The notes under the pieces are model-generated. The model was not told where the DNA came from, made no database searches, and was given only the letters and a program-made list of their open reading frames with translations. DNA of 64,000 bases, taken from assembly GCF_014635065.1 (NCBI RefSeq), contig NZ_BMCG01000005.1, forward strand, positions 1-64,000, read 5' to 3'. This DNA is from Oxalicibacterium flavum. GTDB lineage: Bacteria > Pseudomonadota > Gammaproteobacteria > Burkholderiales > Burkholderiaceae_D. Both the position numbers and the translations under genes were made by a program. Each line of letters opens with the position of its first letter. Position 1 is the stretch's first letter. This document shows, piece after piece, positions 47,773 through 55,988 of this stretch.

Positions 47773-49044
47773 TCACCCGACCTTACGTTGCCAGAAATCA
47801 TCAATGCTCACATCCATACTGCTAATTTCGGAGGCTCGCGATAATGCATCCTCGCCATCAGAAAATAGCCTGTTCCAGTTTTGCGATGACCATCCATAGC
47901 TTGTGTCACGCTGAACATTGAATAACGGAACATCGCGCAAAGAGTACCACCCCATCTGTGGCTCCAATGCAAGCAAGCGCGACTGGGCAAATCGATAGGA
48001 ATCTTGCAGCGTATCAGCAGGGAAGCCGAGCTGATGAGCATAGTGCGACCACAGGTAACACTCACCTGCATGATGGCGGAGTTCCTGGAAATGGTTTTTA
48101 CCCGACTGGGTCAGACGTGGAGTATCCACTTCGATACGGTGCCTAGGGTCCTCAGGGACAGACCACAGATCCAGCATGTCCTTGGTTCTGGCGACCATGG
48201 CCTTTTCGCTAAAATGAAAAGGAATGTATTGCCAAGCCCCTCTCAGAGAGAGAGCTATTTTCCCCTTATTTCTTCCTTTCACAAAGAACTTGTCGACGAC
48301 GGATTGAATGGATCCCGTCAAAAAGTTGTCGCTACGACAGCGTATGGCAAATTCTATATTTTTCTCGGCAAGATGTTCCAGACTGATGCGTGCCGAGCGA
48401 AATACATAGTTGCGATGATCCTTCGGCCCTCGATGCTCGGGCTGCGGAACTAGAATCAACTCATCCAACCAGGGGCGGCAGCGATCAAGTAATTCGTCAG
48501 GCAAATGATCCCAGGTCGTCATGCATTGATAGGCATCGGGGAAACGCAACCGGTTCCAGGCCAGAACGGCAGGAGTACATGGAAATGCCAATCCTTGAAC
48601 AAAAATACCGAATTTGGGAGTGTGGCCGAGTTTCCGTTGAAATGACATTCGAGGGACCATCTCCGCCACGGATTGGTATTCACGGATAACAGTAGCGTTG
48701 TCGTAATTGAAGTCCATTGCCACTACGGCGCGAAAATCGCTGTATTGGTCAACGATTTGATGGATGACCTCAGAGTGGTGATTGGAGAATATGACTATCA
48801 GTACATTCTCTGGGGATTCCTTCAGTAAAGAATCCGGGGGTTTTACCTCTACTCCATACAGATGCTTCCCCTGGTTTTCCGGGTTGGGACAGATTGTATA
48901 TTCGAGTTTGAGGCTCTGGCCAAGCAGAGGGTAATAATCACGAAAATGCTGTCCAGCCCCCCATCCGATGACGCGTAGGTTTGATGTATCCAGGTCTGGG
49001 TACTTGAGCCGTGCGCGCTCGATGGAGCCTGTAACGATTGCCAT
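47773..49044 (-). CDS. WavE-like glycosyltransferase
   Basis: The 423-residue protein has an N-terminal Rossmann-like region (about 1-130; LRVIGWGAGQHFRDYYPLL). A second part resembles the WavE lipopolysaccharide-synthesis family (FGIFVQGLAFPCTPAVLAWN, IEFAIRCRSDNFLTG). WavE proteins are putative glycosyltransferases of outer-core or surface glycans. The ATG at 49044 is preferred over an in-frame GTG at 49056 because the only Shine-Dalgarno-like GGAG lies too close to the GTG. The gene is low in G+C and sits between neuA and an acyltransferase. Confidence 0.65.
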   Translation of the reverse strand: MAIVTGSIERARLKYPDLDTSNLRVIGWGAGQHFRDYYPLLGQSLKLEYTICPNPENQGKHLYGVEVKPPDSLLKESPENVLIVIFSNHHSEVIHQIVDQYSDFRAVVAMDFNYDNATVIREYQSVAEMVPRMSFQRKLGHTPKFGIFVQGLAFPCTPAVLAWNRLRFPDAYQCMTTWDHLPDELLDRCRPWLDELILVPQPEHRGPKDHRNYVFRSARISLEHLAEKNIEFAIRCRSDNFLTGSIQSVVDKFFVKGRNKGKIALSLRGAWQYIPFHFSEKAMVARTKDMLDLWSVPEDPRHRIEVDTPRLTQSGKNHFQELRHHAGECYLWSHYAHQLGFPADTLQDSYRFAQSRLLALEPQMGWYSLRDVPLFNVQRDTSYGWSSQNWNRLFSDGEDALSRASEISSMDVSIDDFWQRKVG

Positions 49045-49092
49045 TGGTGAATACACTCCAATTGAAATAGGTTGTTACTCGAAAAATTTGAA

Positions 49093-49710
49093 TCAGTTCA
49101 GAATCCTGGCGCCTTCGGGCATCAGTGAGTCATGGAAAGAGTAGTCAGGAAGGGCTGCTGGAAGAGTCCCAGGCAGTAGCCATTCACAGTGACGTCCGAT
49201 CCTTGCATGATTCGGGATAATGCTGGCCGGGCCGAGCGTAGTGCCTCTTCCAATTTCGACACCAACTCCTAATTGCGCACCCGCCTGTAAGGTCGCGCAG
49301 CTCCCGACTTTTGTATTTGCGCTAATGAGAACCTGCGGGTCCAGCCAAGTACCTGTTCCCAAGCGACAGCCAAGTCCCAGATTGCAGCCGGCGCCAACAT
49401 GCACATTACCCAGCAACTTGATGTCGGAAGCAACGATTGCGTATGGCGAGACAATATTCAGCAATGCATAGCCGGCAAGTCGCACATCCGCAATCAATTT
49501 ATGTCGGGTCTGATTGACTGCTCGTTCATCCAGGGCGACGAACACATCAAAATCGGTGCAAGGGTAATTCTGGAAAATTTCATCAAGGTCAAAATTGAAG
49601 CCATCGCTTGTGACCAACTCGACATGCAGGAAATCCATGCCGGCATCCTTGGCAGTCAGCATCGCTCGCTCAAAGACAAGGCCCTGCCCGACGATAAGTG
49701 GCCGTTTCAT
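49093..49710 (-). CDS. NeuD-like left-handed beta-helix sugar acyltransferase
   Basis: The 205-residue protein combines an N-terminal nucleotide-sugar-binding-like part (MKRPLIVGQGLVFERAML) with C-terminal hexapeptide repeats (for example GNVHVGAGCNLGLGCRLGTG and LGVGVEIGRGTTLGPASIIP). This is the NeuD/PglD layout of enzymes that acylate amino sugars or nonulosonates. The start overlaps the Rieske oxygenase stop by 4 bp; the longer frame above is noise inside that gene. With the ACP/KAS-III pair upstream, its acyl donor could be an acyl-ACP or acyl-CoA. That is inference. Confidence 0.75.
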   Translation of the reverse strand: MKRPLIVGQGLVFERAMLTAKDAGMDFLHVELVTSDGFNFDLDEIFQNYPCTDFDVFVALDERAVNQTRHKLIADVRLAGYALLNIVSPYAIVASDIKLLGNVHVGAGCNLGLGCRLGTGTWLDPQVLISANTKVGSCATLQAGAQLGVGVEIGRGTTLGPASIIPNHARIGRHCEWLLPGTLPAALPDYSFHDSLMPEGARILN

Positions 49711-50846
49711 GCCGCATCCCCCAGCACCTGCGAGCGGTACCACATATGCTGGTGCACCAATGGCATCTCGTATTCCCCATGAGTGAAGCGGGGCGAGTGG
49801 CTCCCCATGTTCTCTTGCAAGCGCTCGAGTATCACGGTGTCCTCGGCAATCACGCTGCGCTCTGCCCGAATCAACGCCGACAGCAAGGGCACGAAATCGG
49901 TGCGCGCATCCTTGCGCCGTGCCGTCATCATCCACAGATGGTAGTCGGTGATCCCCGGTGCTACTGGATCGTACTGCTGCAACAGAAAATGCTCGCCACG
50001 CACGCTGCAGAAGTTGACGTTCGGGTAAAGGAACCAGTTGTAATAAACGTGCTCGTCCCGGTACAGGTCACACAGCGGCCGGAACCAGCTTTGATGTGGC
50101 TTGAGGGCTGCTCGCGTCGCGTAACTGAGTGATGCCAGAGATGGCAGGGGAGTTTCCCCGCGGATCATCGGCTTGACCTGTGAAGGCGTATCGGGCTCCC
50201 CGGCAAGGGCCCGAATTGGCGTTGCCATTTCCGGGGAAAAGCTGCGCGGATGAACGAACGGGACATGATTGTAGTCCTTGACGTTCTCCATGTTGAGCTT
50301 CCAGTTGTAATGCGCACGATGACAGCTGTAGATTACCTGGCTATCAAGGTGCGCCGACACCTGTTCCAACTCGCGCAGCATTTCCGGGGAGAACTGTTCC
50401 TCCAGCGGCAGCGGCGTATCGGACAGGTTGACGAACAACAGCGTACCCAATTCATGCAGATGCAGCTTTTTCAGACAGATATGTTCGCGTTCGGCGGCGG
50501 TGAACTGATACAGGCCGGGGTTGGGCAAGCCATGCAATTCCCCCTCCGGGCCAAATGACCAGGCGTGATAGGGGCAGACCATCGGACGCTTGCCGTGGCT
50601 GTCCAATTGAATGGCCGAGAGTCGATGCGGGCATTGATTCACGAAGGCACGAATGCCGGCATCGGTACGCTGCACCAATACCGGAACCCCTGCCACGTTG
50701 CGGGTAAAGAAGCGGTTTTTCTCAGCCACCATCGAGGCGAAGCCAACGAATGTCCACAATTTGCCGAACAGGTTCTGCCGCTCCAGCTCCAGTGTGGCGG
50801 GGCTAGTGTAATGCTCGATATTCAGGGCGTGACGTGACATGGACAT
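49707..50846 (-). CDS. Rieske-type oxygenase, ring-hydroxylating alpha-subunit type
   Basis: The 379-residue protein has a complete Rieske 2Fe-2S motif: Cys72 and His74 in NQCPHRLSA, Cys91 and His94 in VCPYHAWS. The mononuclear iron motif ENVKDYNHVPFVH gives Asp191, His194 and His199, and a late AEDTVILERLQ supplies a likely third ligand. Such enzymes hydroxylate or demethylate substrates with O2 and electrons from a reductase. No ferredoxin or reductase gene is adjacent. Its place inside a sugar operon, coupled by a 4-bp overlap to an acyltransferase, is unusual and suggests it tailors the sugar or its acyl group. Catabolic aromatic genes are absent here. Confidence 0.85.
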   Translation of the reverse strand: MSMSRHALNIEHYTSPATLELERQNLFGKLWTFVGFASMVAEKNRFFTRNVAGVPVLVQRTDAGIRAFVNQCPHRLSAIQLDSHGKRPMVCPYHAWSFGPEGELHGLPNPGLYQFTAAEREHICLKKLHLHELGTLLFVNLSDTPLPLEEQFSPEMLRELEQVSAHLDSQVIYSCHRAHYNWKLNMENVKDYNHVPFVHPRSFSPEMATPIRALAGEPDTPSQVKPMIRGETPLPSLASLSYATRAALKPHQSWFRPLCDLYRDEHVYYNWFLYPNVNFCSVRGEHFLLQQYDPVAPGITDYHLWMMTARRKDARTDFVPLLSALIRAERSVIAEDTVILERLQENMGSHSPRFTHGEYEMPLVHQHMWYRSQVLGDAA

Positions 50847-50871
50847 CCATCATGTAAGAAACAGGCCGGGC

Positions 50872-51504
50872 TCACTTCTGGAACACCACGCGGGCGGGGT
50901 TCCCGGCCACGGTGGCACCGGCAGCAACATCCTTGAACACCACCGCGCCCATGCCGACCACGGCTCCGGCACCGATGCGCACTCCTCGCGCAATCAATGC
51001 ACCGCTGTGGATCTGCGCGCCGTCTTCAACATGGACATGCCCGGCCAAGGTACAGCGCGGGCCAATGTGGACGAAATCACCGATTACGACATCGTGGCCG
51101 AGCAGTGCTTCCTGGTCGATAAAGCTGTATGCGCCGATCCGGCAATCCACGCCGCAACTGACGTTATAGCCAAAAAAAGTAGGGCCGTACTGGGTGCGCG
51201 CTCCCAGGATGCAGCGGGTGCGCACAGAAATGAACTCGGCATTCTTTGCAAGCAAAGGAGCAAGCTGCTTTTGGCGACTGGCAGGATCGCCGATTGCAGC
51301 TACGAATAACTGATTGGATTCCGGGACGAACGTTTCCGGATACCCTAACCATGGGTAATACAAGGATTCGGGGACGACATCGGCGCCTCGTTCGTCGAGA
51401 AAGCCGTCTATCACCCAGTCCACGCCATGAGAAAAGTCTATCTGCAACTGAGCCAGCGCCTGACGTCCCAGTCCGCCGGCTCCCACGATCACAATTTTTT
51501 TCAT
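50872..51504 (-). CDS. NeuD/PglD-family sugar O/N-acyltransferase
   Basis: The 210-residue protein begins with the nucleotide-binding-like motif KKIVIVGAGGLGRQALAQL. It continues into left-handed beta-helix repeats (GHDVVIGDFVHIGPRCTLAG, GVRIGAGAVVGMGAVVFKDV) and ends with GATVAGNPARVV. This is the classical NeuD/PglD architecture, which acylates nonulosonic acids or amino sugars. It lies 26 bp downstream of the SDR-gene unit's stop and 26 bp before the Rieske gene in the same operon. It is the second such enzyme here, so two positions of the sugar may be acylated. Confidence 0.84.
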   Translation of the reverse strand: MKKIVIVGAGGLGRQALAQLQIDFSHGVDWVIDGFLDERGADVVPESLYYPWLGYPETFVPESNQLFVAAIGDPASRQKQLAPLLAKNAEFISVRTRCILGARTQYGPTFFGYNVSCGVDCRIGAYSFIDQEALLGHDVVIGDFVHIGPRCTLAGHVHVEDGAQIHSGALIARGVRIGAGAVVGMGAVVFKDVAAGATVAGNPARVVFQK

Positions 51505-51522
51505 TGGCTCGTGTTCCTTGCT

Positions 51523-52296
51523 TCAATTGATGGTTAAGCCGCCGTCCATCACCAGCGTGGTACCGGTGATCCATCGGCTGGCGCCGGAAAGCATGAATAT
51601 CGCTGCATTGGCTACGTCGGCAGGGGTGCCGAAGCCCAGAGGATGATTGGCGCGTTGCGCTTCCATTGAATCCGAACCGGCTGCAAGCATTGCCGCATCG
51701 AATAGCGGCGTCTGTACCAACGAGGGTGACAGACAATTGACCCGGATGCCCCGTTTTGCCACTTCCACCGCTAGGCAGCGTGCAATGGCAAGCAGCGCCG
51801 CCTTGGTGCCGGAATAGGCACCGACACCGGCTACGCCGATATGTGCGGCGATGGAGGCAATGAACAAAATCGAGCCATCGGCGGCAATCAGATTGCGCTT
51901 GAGCAATGCCTGGGTCAGCAGCATCGGGCTGTCCACGTTGATGGATTGCACTTCGCGCAGGTGCGCTTCGCTCATCATCCGTACCGGGCACAGCCGGGAA
52001 ATGCCAGCGCTGTGTACCAGCCCATGCATTTGTTGATCGAGAGATGCCACCAGCGCAGCGCGTTGTGCGCTGTCGGTCAAATCTGCCTGAAATGCGGTGT
52101 GCGGCAGATCGGAGATCGTGCGCAATGCATCCAGACTGCCTGCCAGGCGCTCTGTGTCACGGCCGGTAATGATGAGTTCAGCGCCCATCTTCGCGCAACT
52201 CTGCGCGATTTCCAGCCCCAGTCCTGACGTCGCACCGGTAACCAGAATACGTTTTCCGGACAGGCTAAAAGGGTTGAAAGACGATTGATCGTTCAT
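51523..52296 (-). CDS. short-chain dehydrogenase/reductase, FabG-like
   Basis: The 257-residue SDR has the cofactor motif GATSGLGLEIA (about 21-31), the NAG-like element HSAGIS, the catalytic Ser in ILFIASIAAH, and the YxxxK pair in YSGTKAA. The end SRWITGTTLVMDGGLTIN is typical of FabG-like enzymes. Next to an ACP and a KAS-III it could reduce a 3-oxoacyl-ACP to a 3-hydroxyacyl-ACP. Oxidation or reduction of a sugar ring is the alternative. It starts 27 bp after the KAS-III stop. Confidence 0.85.
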   Translation of the reverse strand: MNDQSSFNPFSLSGKRILVTGATSGLGLEIAQSCAKMGAELIITGRDTERLAGSLDALRTISDLPHTAFQADLTDSAQRAALVASLDQQMHGLVHSAGISRLCPVRMMSEAHLREVQSINVDSPMLLTQALLKRNLIAADGSILFIASIAAHIGVAGVGAYSGTKAALLAIARCLAVEVAKRGIRVNCLSPSLVQTPLFDAAMLAAGSDSMEAQRANHPLGFGTPADVANAAIFMLSGASRWITGTTLVMDGGLTIN

Positions 52297-52323
52297 TGAA
52301 TCTGGTGTTTTCGAAAGGCGGTG

Positions 52324-53364
52324 TCAGGATTCGATCAGGTCGGGAAAAACAGCGCCCTCAATGTCGATCAGCAGGGTACCCCACGACAGGCCGATACCAA
52401 AGCCGGACAGCAGCACGCGTTTTCTGTTCGATTCCAGTTCCTTGTTGATACGTGCCGTGATGGTGATAGGCAGGGAGGCACCACTGGTATTGCCGAAGTC
52501 ACGCAATGTCGAAGGTACCTTCTCTACCGGCAGGGCAAGTTTTTTGCGGATTGTTTCGTTGATCATGCGGTTGGCCTGATGGAAGATGAAGTAATCGACT
52601 TCATCCTTGCCGATGTTGGCATAGGCAAGCAATTTTTCAACGGCAGGTGGCACACGCTGTGTCGAAAAGCTCAACACGGCCGGGCCGTCGAGCACGAGGT
52701 CGGTGCCACGGTGCCAGTGATCGTTCTCATCTTCGCGGAACGGCACCAGATGCTGCATGCCGACAGGTTCGCGATGACCGCCGACCGGCAACATGATGGC
52801 CTTGTAGCCGCTGCCGTCACTGTTGAGATCGAAGTACATCGGTGGCGCGTTCTCGTCGAATTCCAGGGCTGTTGCCGTGCCTGCATCCGAGAAAATCGGA
52901 TTGTCCAATGAGGCGCTGCGATCACCAACGAGCAGTAGTCCTTTTTTGATGCCACCGGCCGAAATCATCGAACCCAGCAGGTGGATGCCGAACGGATAGG
53001 CCGAGCAACCGAGGTTGACGTCGAAGGCGACCGTGGCATGGGACAGACCGAGCCGGTCCTGCAGGATGATGGCGGTGGCCGGAATCGGATAGTCGGGCGA
53101 CTGCGTGACGACGATCAGCGCGTCGATCTCGTCCTTTTGCCATTGCAGGCTGTCGAGCAGTTTTTCCGTCGCCTCGAGGGCGAGATCGGAAAAGCATTGC
53201 CACTCCGGTGCCATGCGCCGCGTTTCGATGCCGATGTTGCGTACCAGCCGTTCGCGTTCGGCACGAATCTGCGGCTTGCAGTCGGTCAGGTTGGAGACGA
53301 TGCGTTTGGGAACGCAGCTCGCCATGCCGGCGAAGCGCACGTTTTTCAGCGTGGAAGTGGCCAT
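52324..53364 (-). CDS. 3-oxoacyl-ACP synthase III-type enzyme
   Basis: The 346-residue thiolase-fold enzyme carries the KAS-III catalytic triad: Cys120 in NLGCSAYPFG, His262 in FIFHQANRMI and Asn292 in GNTSGASLP. KAS-III enzymes condense acyl-CoA with malonyl-ACP. Paired with a dedicated ACP 8 bp upstream, it is probably not the housekeeping FabH; it may make a short acyl chain for decoration of a sugar. The ATG at 53364 is supported by the position of the family N-terminus; the frame above it reads through the ACP gene. Similar ACP/KAS-III/SDR sets occur in flagellin-glycosylation islands of pseudomonads. Confidence 0.87.
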   Translation of the reverse strand: MATSTLKNVRFAGMASCVPKRIVSNLTDCKPQIRAERERLVRNIGIETRRMAPEWQCFSDLALEATEKLLDSLQWQKDEIDALIVVTQSPDYPIPATAIILQDRLGLSHATVAFDVNLGCSAYPFGIHLLGSMISAGGIKKGLLLVGDRSASLDNPIFSDAGTATALEFDENAPPMYFDLNSDGSGYKAIMLPVGGHREPVGMQHLVPFREDENDHWHRGTDLVLDGPAVLSFSTQRVPPAVEKLLAYANIGKDEVDYFIFHQANRMINETIRKKLALPVEKVPSTLRDFGNTSGASLPITITARINKELESNRKRVLLSGFGIGLSWGTLLIDIEGAVFPDLIES

Positions 53365-53371
53365 GTCGGGT

Positions 53372-53596
53372 TCAGCCCAGCAGTTGATAGAGGTCCTGGA
53401 TGGTCTCGGCCTTCGCCAGGTGTTCGCCGGTGATGGTCTTGCCGTATTCCATGTCGAACATGACGATGACGCCAAGCGCTGCCAGCGAATCCCATTCCGG
53501 CAGGCTCTCGAGCCTGGTTTCGGCCGTCACGGCGACCGGCTCCTGGAAGTCTACTGCTTCGTTGAATTTCTCGATGAATGTTTCTACGTTATCCAT
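53372..53596 (-). CDS. acyl carrier protein
   Basis: The 74-residue acidic protein has the phosphopantetheine site Ser37 in PEWDSLAALG and the expected four-helix ACP pattern. It begins inside the last 8 bp of the aminotransferase gene and ends 8 bp before the KAS-III gene. It is a specialised ACP, not the fatty-acid-synthesis AcpP, judging by sequence and context. It would carry the acyl chain to be passed to one of the NeuD-like acyltransferases (inference). Confidence 0.88.
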   Translation of the reverse strand: MDNVETFIEKFNEAVDFQEPVAVTAETRLESLPEWDSLAALGVIVMFDMEYGKTITGEHLAKAETIQDLYQLLG

Positions 53597-54767
53597 GATG
53601 GCTATCCAGGGTGAGTGATGGTTGATTGCTGTGTGCGGTCGCCAGGCCGACGGCCTCTGCGACACGGTTGATGTCGTCCTGCGTCATGAAGCTCGAAAAC
53701 GGCAGGCCGATCATGCCGGACGCCACCGATTCCGCCACGGGCACGGGCATCTTGATCGTTGGCGCCACCTTGGCCGCGTGCTGATGCAGCAGGGGCTGAT
53801 ACCAGCGGCGCGTGGCGATGTTACTGGCATGGCAAAGTTGTTCCAGCTGCGCGCGCGCCTCCTGCGCCATGCGCACGCAGAAGATGGTCGGCGCGGCGAG
53901 TGTGACGCCGGCCTGCCATTGCAGGTGTTCGCCGCAGCTGGCATCCAGCGTCTGCCGGTAGGCGCGATGGATCTGTTGCCGCAGCGCGGCCTGCGCCGGC
54001 CAGTGGTCGAGGCTCGCATGCGCGACGGCGGCATGGTATTCGGAAAGCTTGGCATTGCTGCCGACCTGCGACAGGTGGCCGACCGGGAGTCCCGCATGCG
54101 TGTCGAGGTTGATGCCGAAATTACTGAGCTGGCGCACCTCGGCCACGAGATCGCGGTCGCCGCTGGCGACGAAGCCGCCTTCGCCGGCCGCCAGCGACTT
54201 GGTTGCATGCATGCTATAGACCACCGGCACATCGGCCGCTTCTGCCCACTGGCTGCCGAATGCGCCGGCGGCATCGATCACCACGGCCAGTCCGGTCTGC
54301 TGCCGGAAGGCGCTCCAGCGCTGCGTATCCTGCGGCTGCCCGAAGGCGGCGACCGTGAGCACCGCCCGGGCGCCGGTCCTGGCTGCGGCTTCGGCGGCGA
54401 TCTCCGGCGTGATGAGCCAGCTGTCGGCGTCGATGTCGGCGATCACGGGCACATGGCCCGCGCGCAGGATGGCGGTCAGCGAGGCGACGAAGGTTAGCGC
54501 CGGCACCACCACGCCGCTGCCGGGCGGCAGGCCCAGGCTGTGCAGCGTGAGTTCCAGTCCCAGGGTGGCGCTGCTGGTGGTGGCGACGTGGACCGGATGC
54601 GCGGCATGTTCTGCGAACAGGCTTGTCAGTCTTGCTTCAAGCGCGTGGTTGAGCGGGCCGAAGTTGGAATAGTGGCGGTTGCGGTCGATCTGTTCGAGAT
54701 AGGGCGCCAGCGCATGCCGGTCGGGCAAGTGGGGTACCAGCAGGGGAATCGGACGCGGATCGGTCAT
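53589..54767 (-). CDS. DegT/DnrJ/EryC1-family sugar aminotransferase
   Basis: The 392-residue PLP enzyme transfers an amino group, usually from glutamate, to a nucleotide keto-sugar. The PLP Lys is near residue 190 in VVYSMHATKSLAAGEGG. The phosphate-binding region reads VATTSSATLGLELTL, and the Asp that contacts the pyridine nitrogen lies in VVIDAAGAFGS. The ATG at 54767 fits the family N-terminus; no gene-like sequence extends above it. It is the first gene of the thirteen-gene operon. The amino group it installs would be the natural acceptor for the ACP-made acyl chain. Confidence 0.85.
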   Translation of the reverse strand: MTDPRPIPLLVPHLPDRHALAPYLEQIDRNRHYSNFGPLNHALEARLTSLFAEHAAHPVHVATTSSATLGLELTLHSLGLPPGSGVVVPALTFVASLTAILRAGHVPVIADIDADSWLITPEIAAEAAARTGARAVLTVAAFGQPQDTQRWSAFRQQTGLAVVIDAAGAFGSQWAEAADVPVVYSMHATKSLAAGEGGFVASGDRDLVAEVRQLSNFGINLDTHAGLPVGHLSQVGSNAKLSEYHAAVAHASLDHWPAQAALRQQIHRAYRQTLDASCGEHLQWQAGVTLAAPTIFCVRMAQEARAQLEQLCHASNIATRRWYQPLLHQHAAKVAPTIKMPVPVAESVASGMIGLPFSSFMTQDDINRVAEAVGLATAHSNQPSLTLDSHHG

Positions 54768-55091
54768 GGTGCGCAGGAAGTGGCGGGGATTGATGCGTGG
54801 TCGGACCCGGCCGTCTTCTCTGCCTTGCGCGAACGTGTGCGGGCCTTCAGCGCATTGGCCGGATTGCACGCTTGCCTGCCGGCAGGACAGGCGTCGAATG
54901 ATGCTCCGGAATCTGCGTATGTCTCTGCCACGTTCGCTGCCCTGTTTTGTCTCGTAATATCGCCGCTTTTTGTTCGAACAAGCCTAATATGCGGCCCCGG
55001 ACGCGTCAAGCGAGAGGAGGGGCACTTCTTGCCCCCTGTTCTTGCTATCGGACGCAAATGCGGAAAGTGAAGGGTGGTGCACCAATCCGGA
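54768..55091. other. 324-bp spacer, probable promoter region of the glycan operon
   Basis: No gene-like frame is present. The right half (about 54950-55000) is A+T-rich and contains a 12-bp palindrome at 54970-54981. The leftward aminotransferase operon probably starts here, although no convincing -35/-10 pair was found. The leftward gluQ gene ends at the right edge without a clear terminator hairpin. Confidence 0.5.
54970..54981. promoter_or_regulatory. palindrome upstream of the glycan operon
   Basis: TTGTTCGAACAA is a perfect 12-bp palindrome about 200 bp before the aminotransferase start, in an A+T-rich patch. It is a possible operator; no regulator gene adjoins the operon. Confidence 0.4.
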
Positions 55092-55982
55092 TCACCGGTC
55101 GAGGGTGAATCTTGCCTGCCACGCGGCCATCGCCTGTTCCCAGAATTGCGTCATGGAAGATGCCGATTCAATTGACAATTCGAGGAAGCGCGCGGCGCGC
55201 AGCAGTTCATCGAGCGGCCGCGCCAGGTCCAGCGCCTGCGCGCCGGTCTGTTTCGATAACTTCTCGCCCTGCGCATTGCGCACCACCGGCACATGCATGT
55301 ACGACGGCGTCGGATAGCCGAGCAGCCGCTGCAGATAGATCTGGCGCTGCGTCGATTCCAGCAGGTCGGTACCGCGCACGACGTGGGTCACGTCCTGGTC
55401 GGCGTCGTCCACCACCACCGCCAGCTGATAGGCCCAGAAACCATCAGCGCGTTTGAGCACGAAGTCGCCGACCTCGCTCGCCAGATGCTGCGTCAGCGGT
55501 CCCAGCCAGCGGTCGTTGAAGGTGATGGCCTCGTCGGGCGCGCCGGCATCCGGCACGCGCAGGCGCAGCGTACGCGCCTGCTTGCCGGGTGCCAGACCGT
55601 GGCGGCAGGTGCCCGGATAGATCGCCGCGCCATCGGCCGCGATGCCGAGGCGCGAGTCGGCGATTTCCTTGCGCGTGCAGCCGCATGGGTAGAGCAGCGC
55701 GCCGAGCCGCACGGCGGCGGCTTCGTACAAGGGTTTGCGCCGGCTTTGCACGACGATCTCGCCGTCGTGCTGCATGCCGAATGCCTGCAGCGCATGCAGG
55801 ATGGCCTCCGCGGCGCCGGGCACGGTGCGCGTTTCGTCGATGTCCTCGATGCGCACCAGCCATTGCCCGCCATGCACGCGCGCGTCGAGATAACTGGCGA
55901 GCGCGGCCACCAGCGAGCCGGCATGCAGCGGCCCGCTGGGAGAGGGTGCGAATCTTCCGATATAGGGCGGGGTCTGATGCAT
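55092..55982 (-). CDS. gluQ: glutamyl-Q tRNA(Asp) synthetase
   Basis: The 296-residue protein is a truncated glutamyl-tRNA synthetase-like enzyme without an anticodon-binding domain. It attaches glutamate to queuosine in tRNA(Asp). The class-I signature appears as [20 protein letters not shown] split near residues 9-28, and the KMSKS-like motif as EKLSKQTG (about 238-245). A zinc-binding Cys set lies in [10 protein letters not shown] and the later CRHG. The length matches the family. It starts 6 bp after the LysR gene stop, so the two may be co-transcribed. Confidence 0.92.
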   Translation of the reverse strand: MHQTPPYIGRFAPSPSGPLHAGSLVAALASYLDARVHGGQWLVRIEDIDETRTVPGAAEAILHALQAFGMQHDGEIVVQSRRKPLYEAAAVRLGALLYPCGCTRKEIADSRLGIAADGAAIYPGTCRHGLAPGKQARTLRLRVPDAGAPDEAITFNDRWLGPLTQHLASEVGDFVLKRADGFWAYQLAVVVDDADQDVTHVVRGTDLLESTQRQIYLQRLLGYPTPSYMHVPVVRNAQGEKLSKQTGAQALDLARPLDELLRAARFLELSIESASSMTQFWEQAMAAWQARFTLDR

Positions 55983-55988
55983 CGTCGA

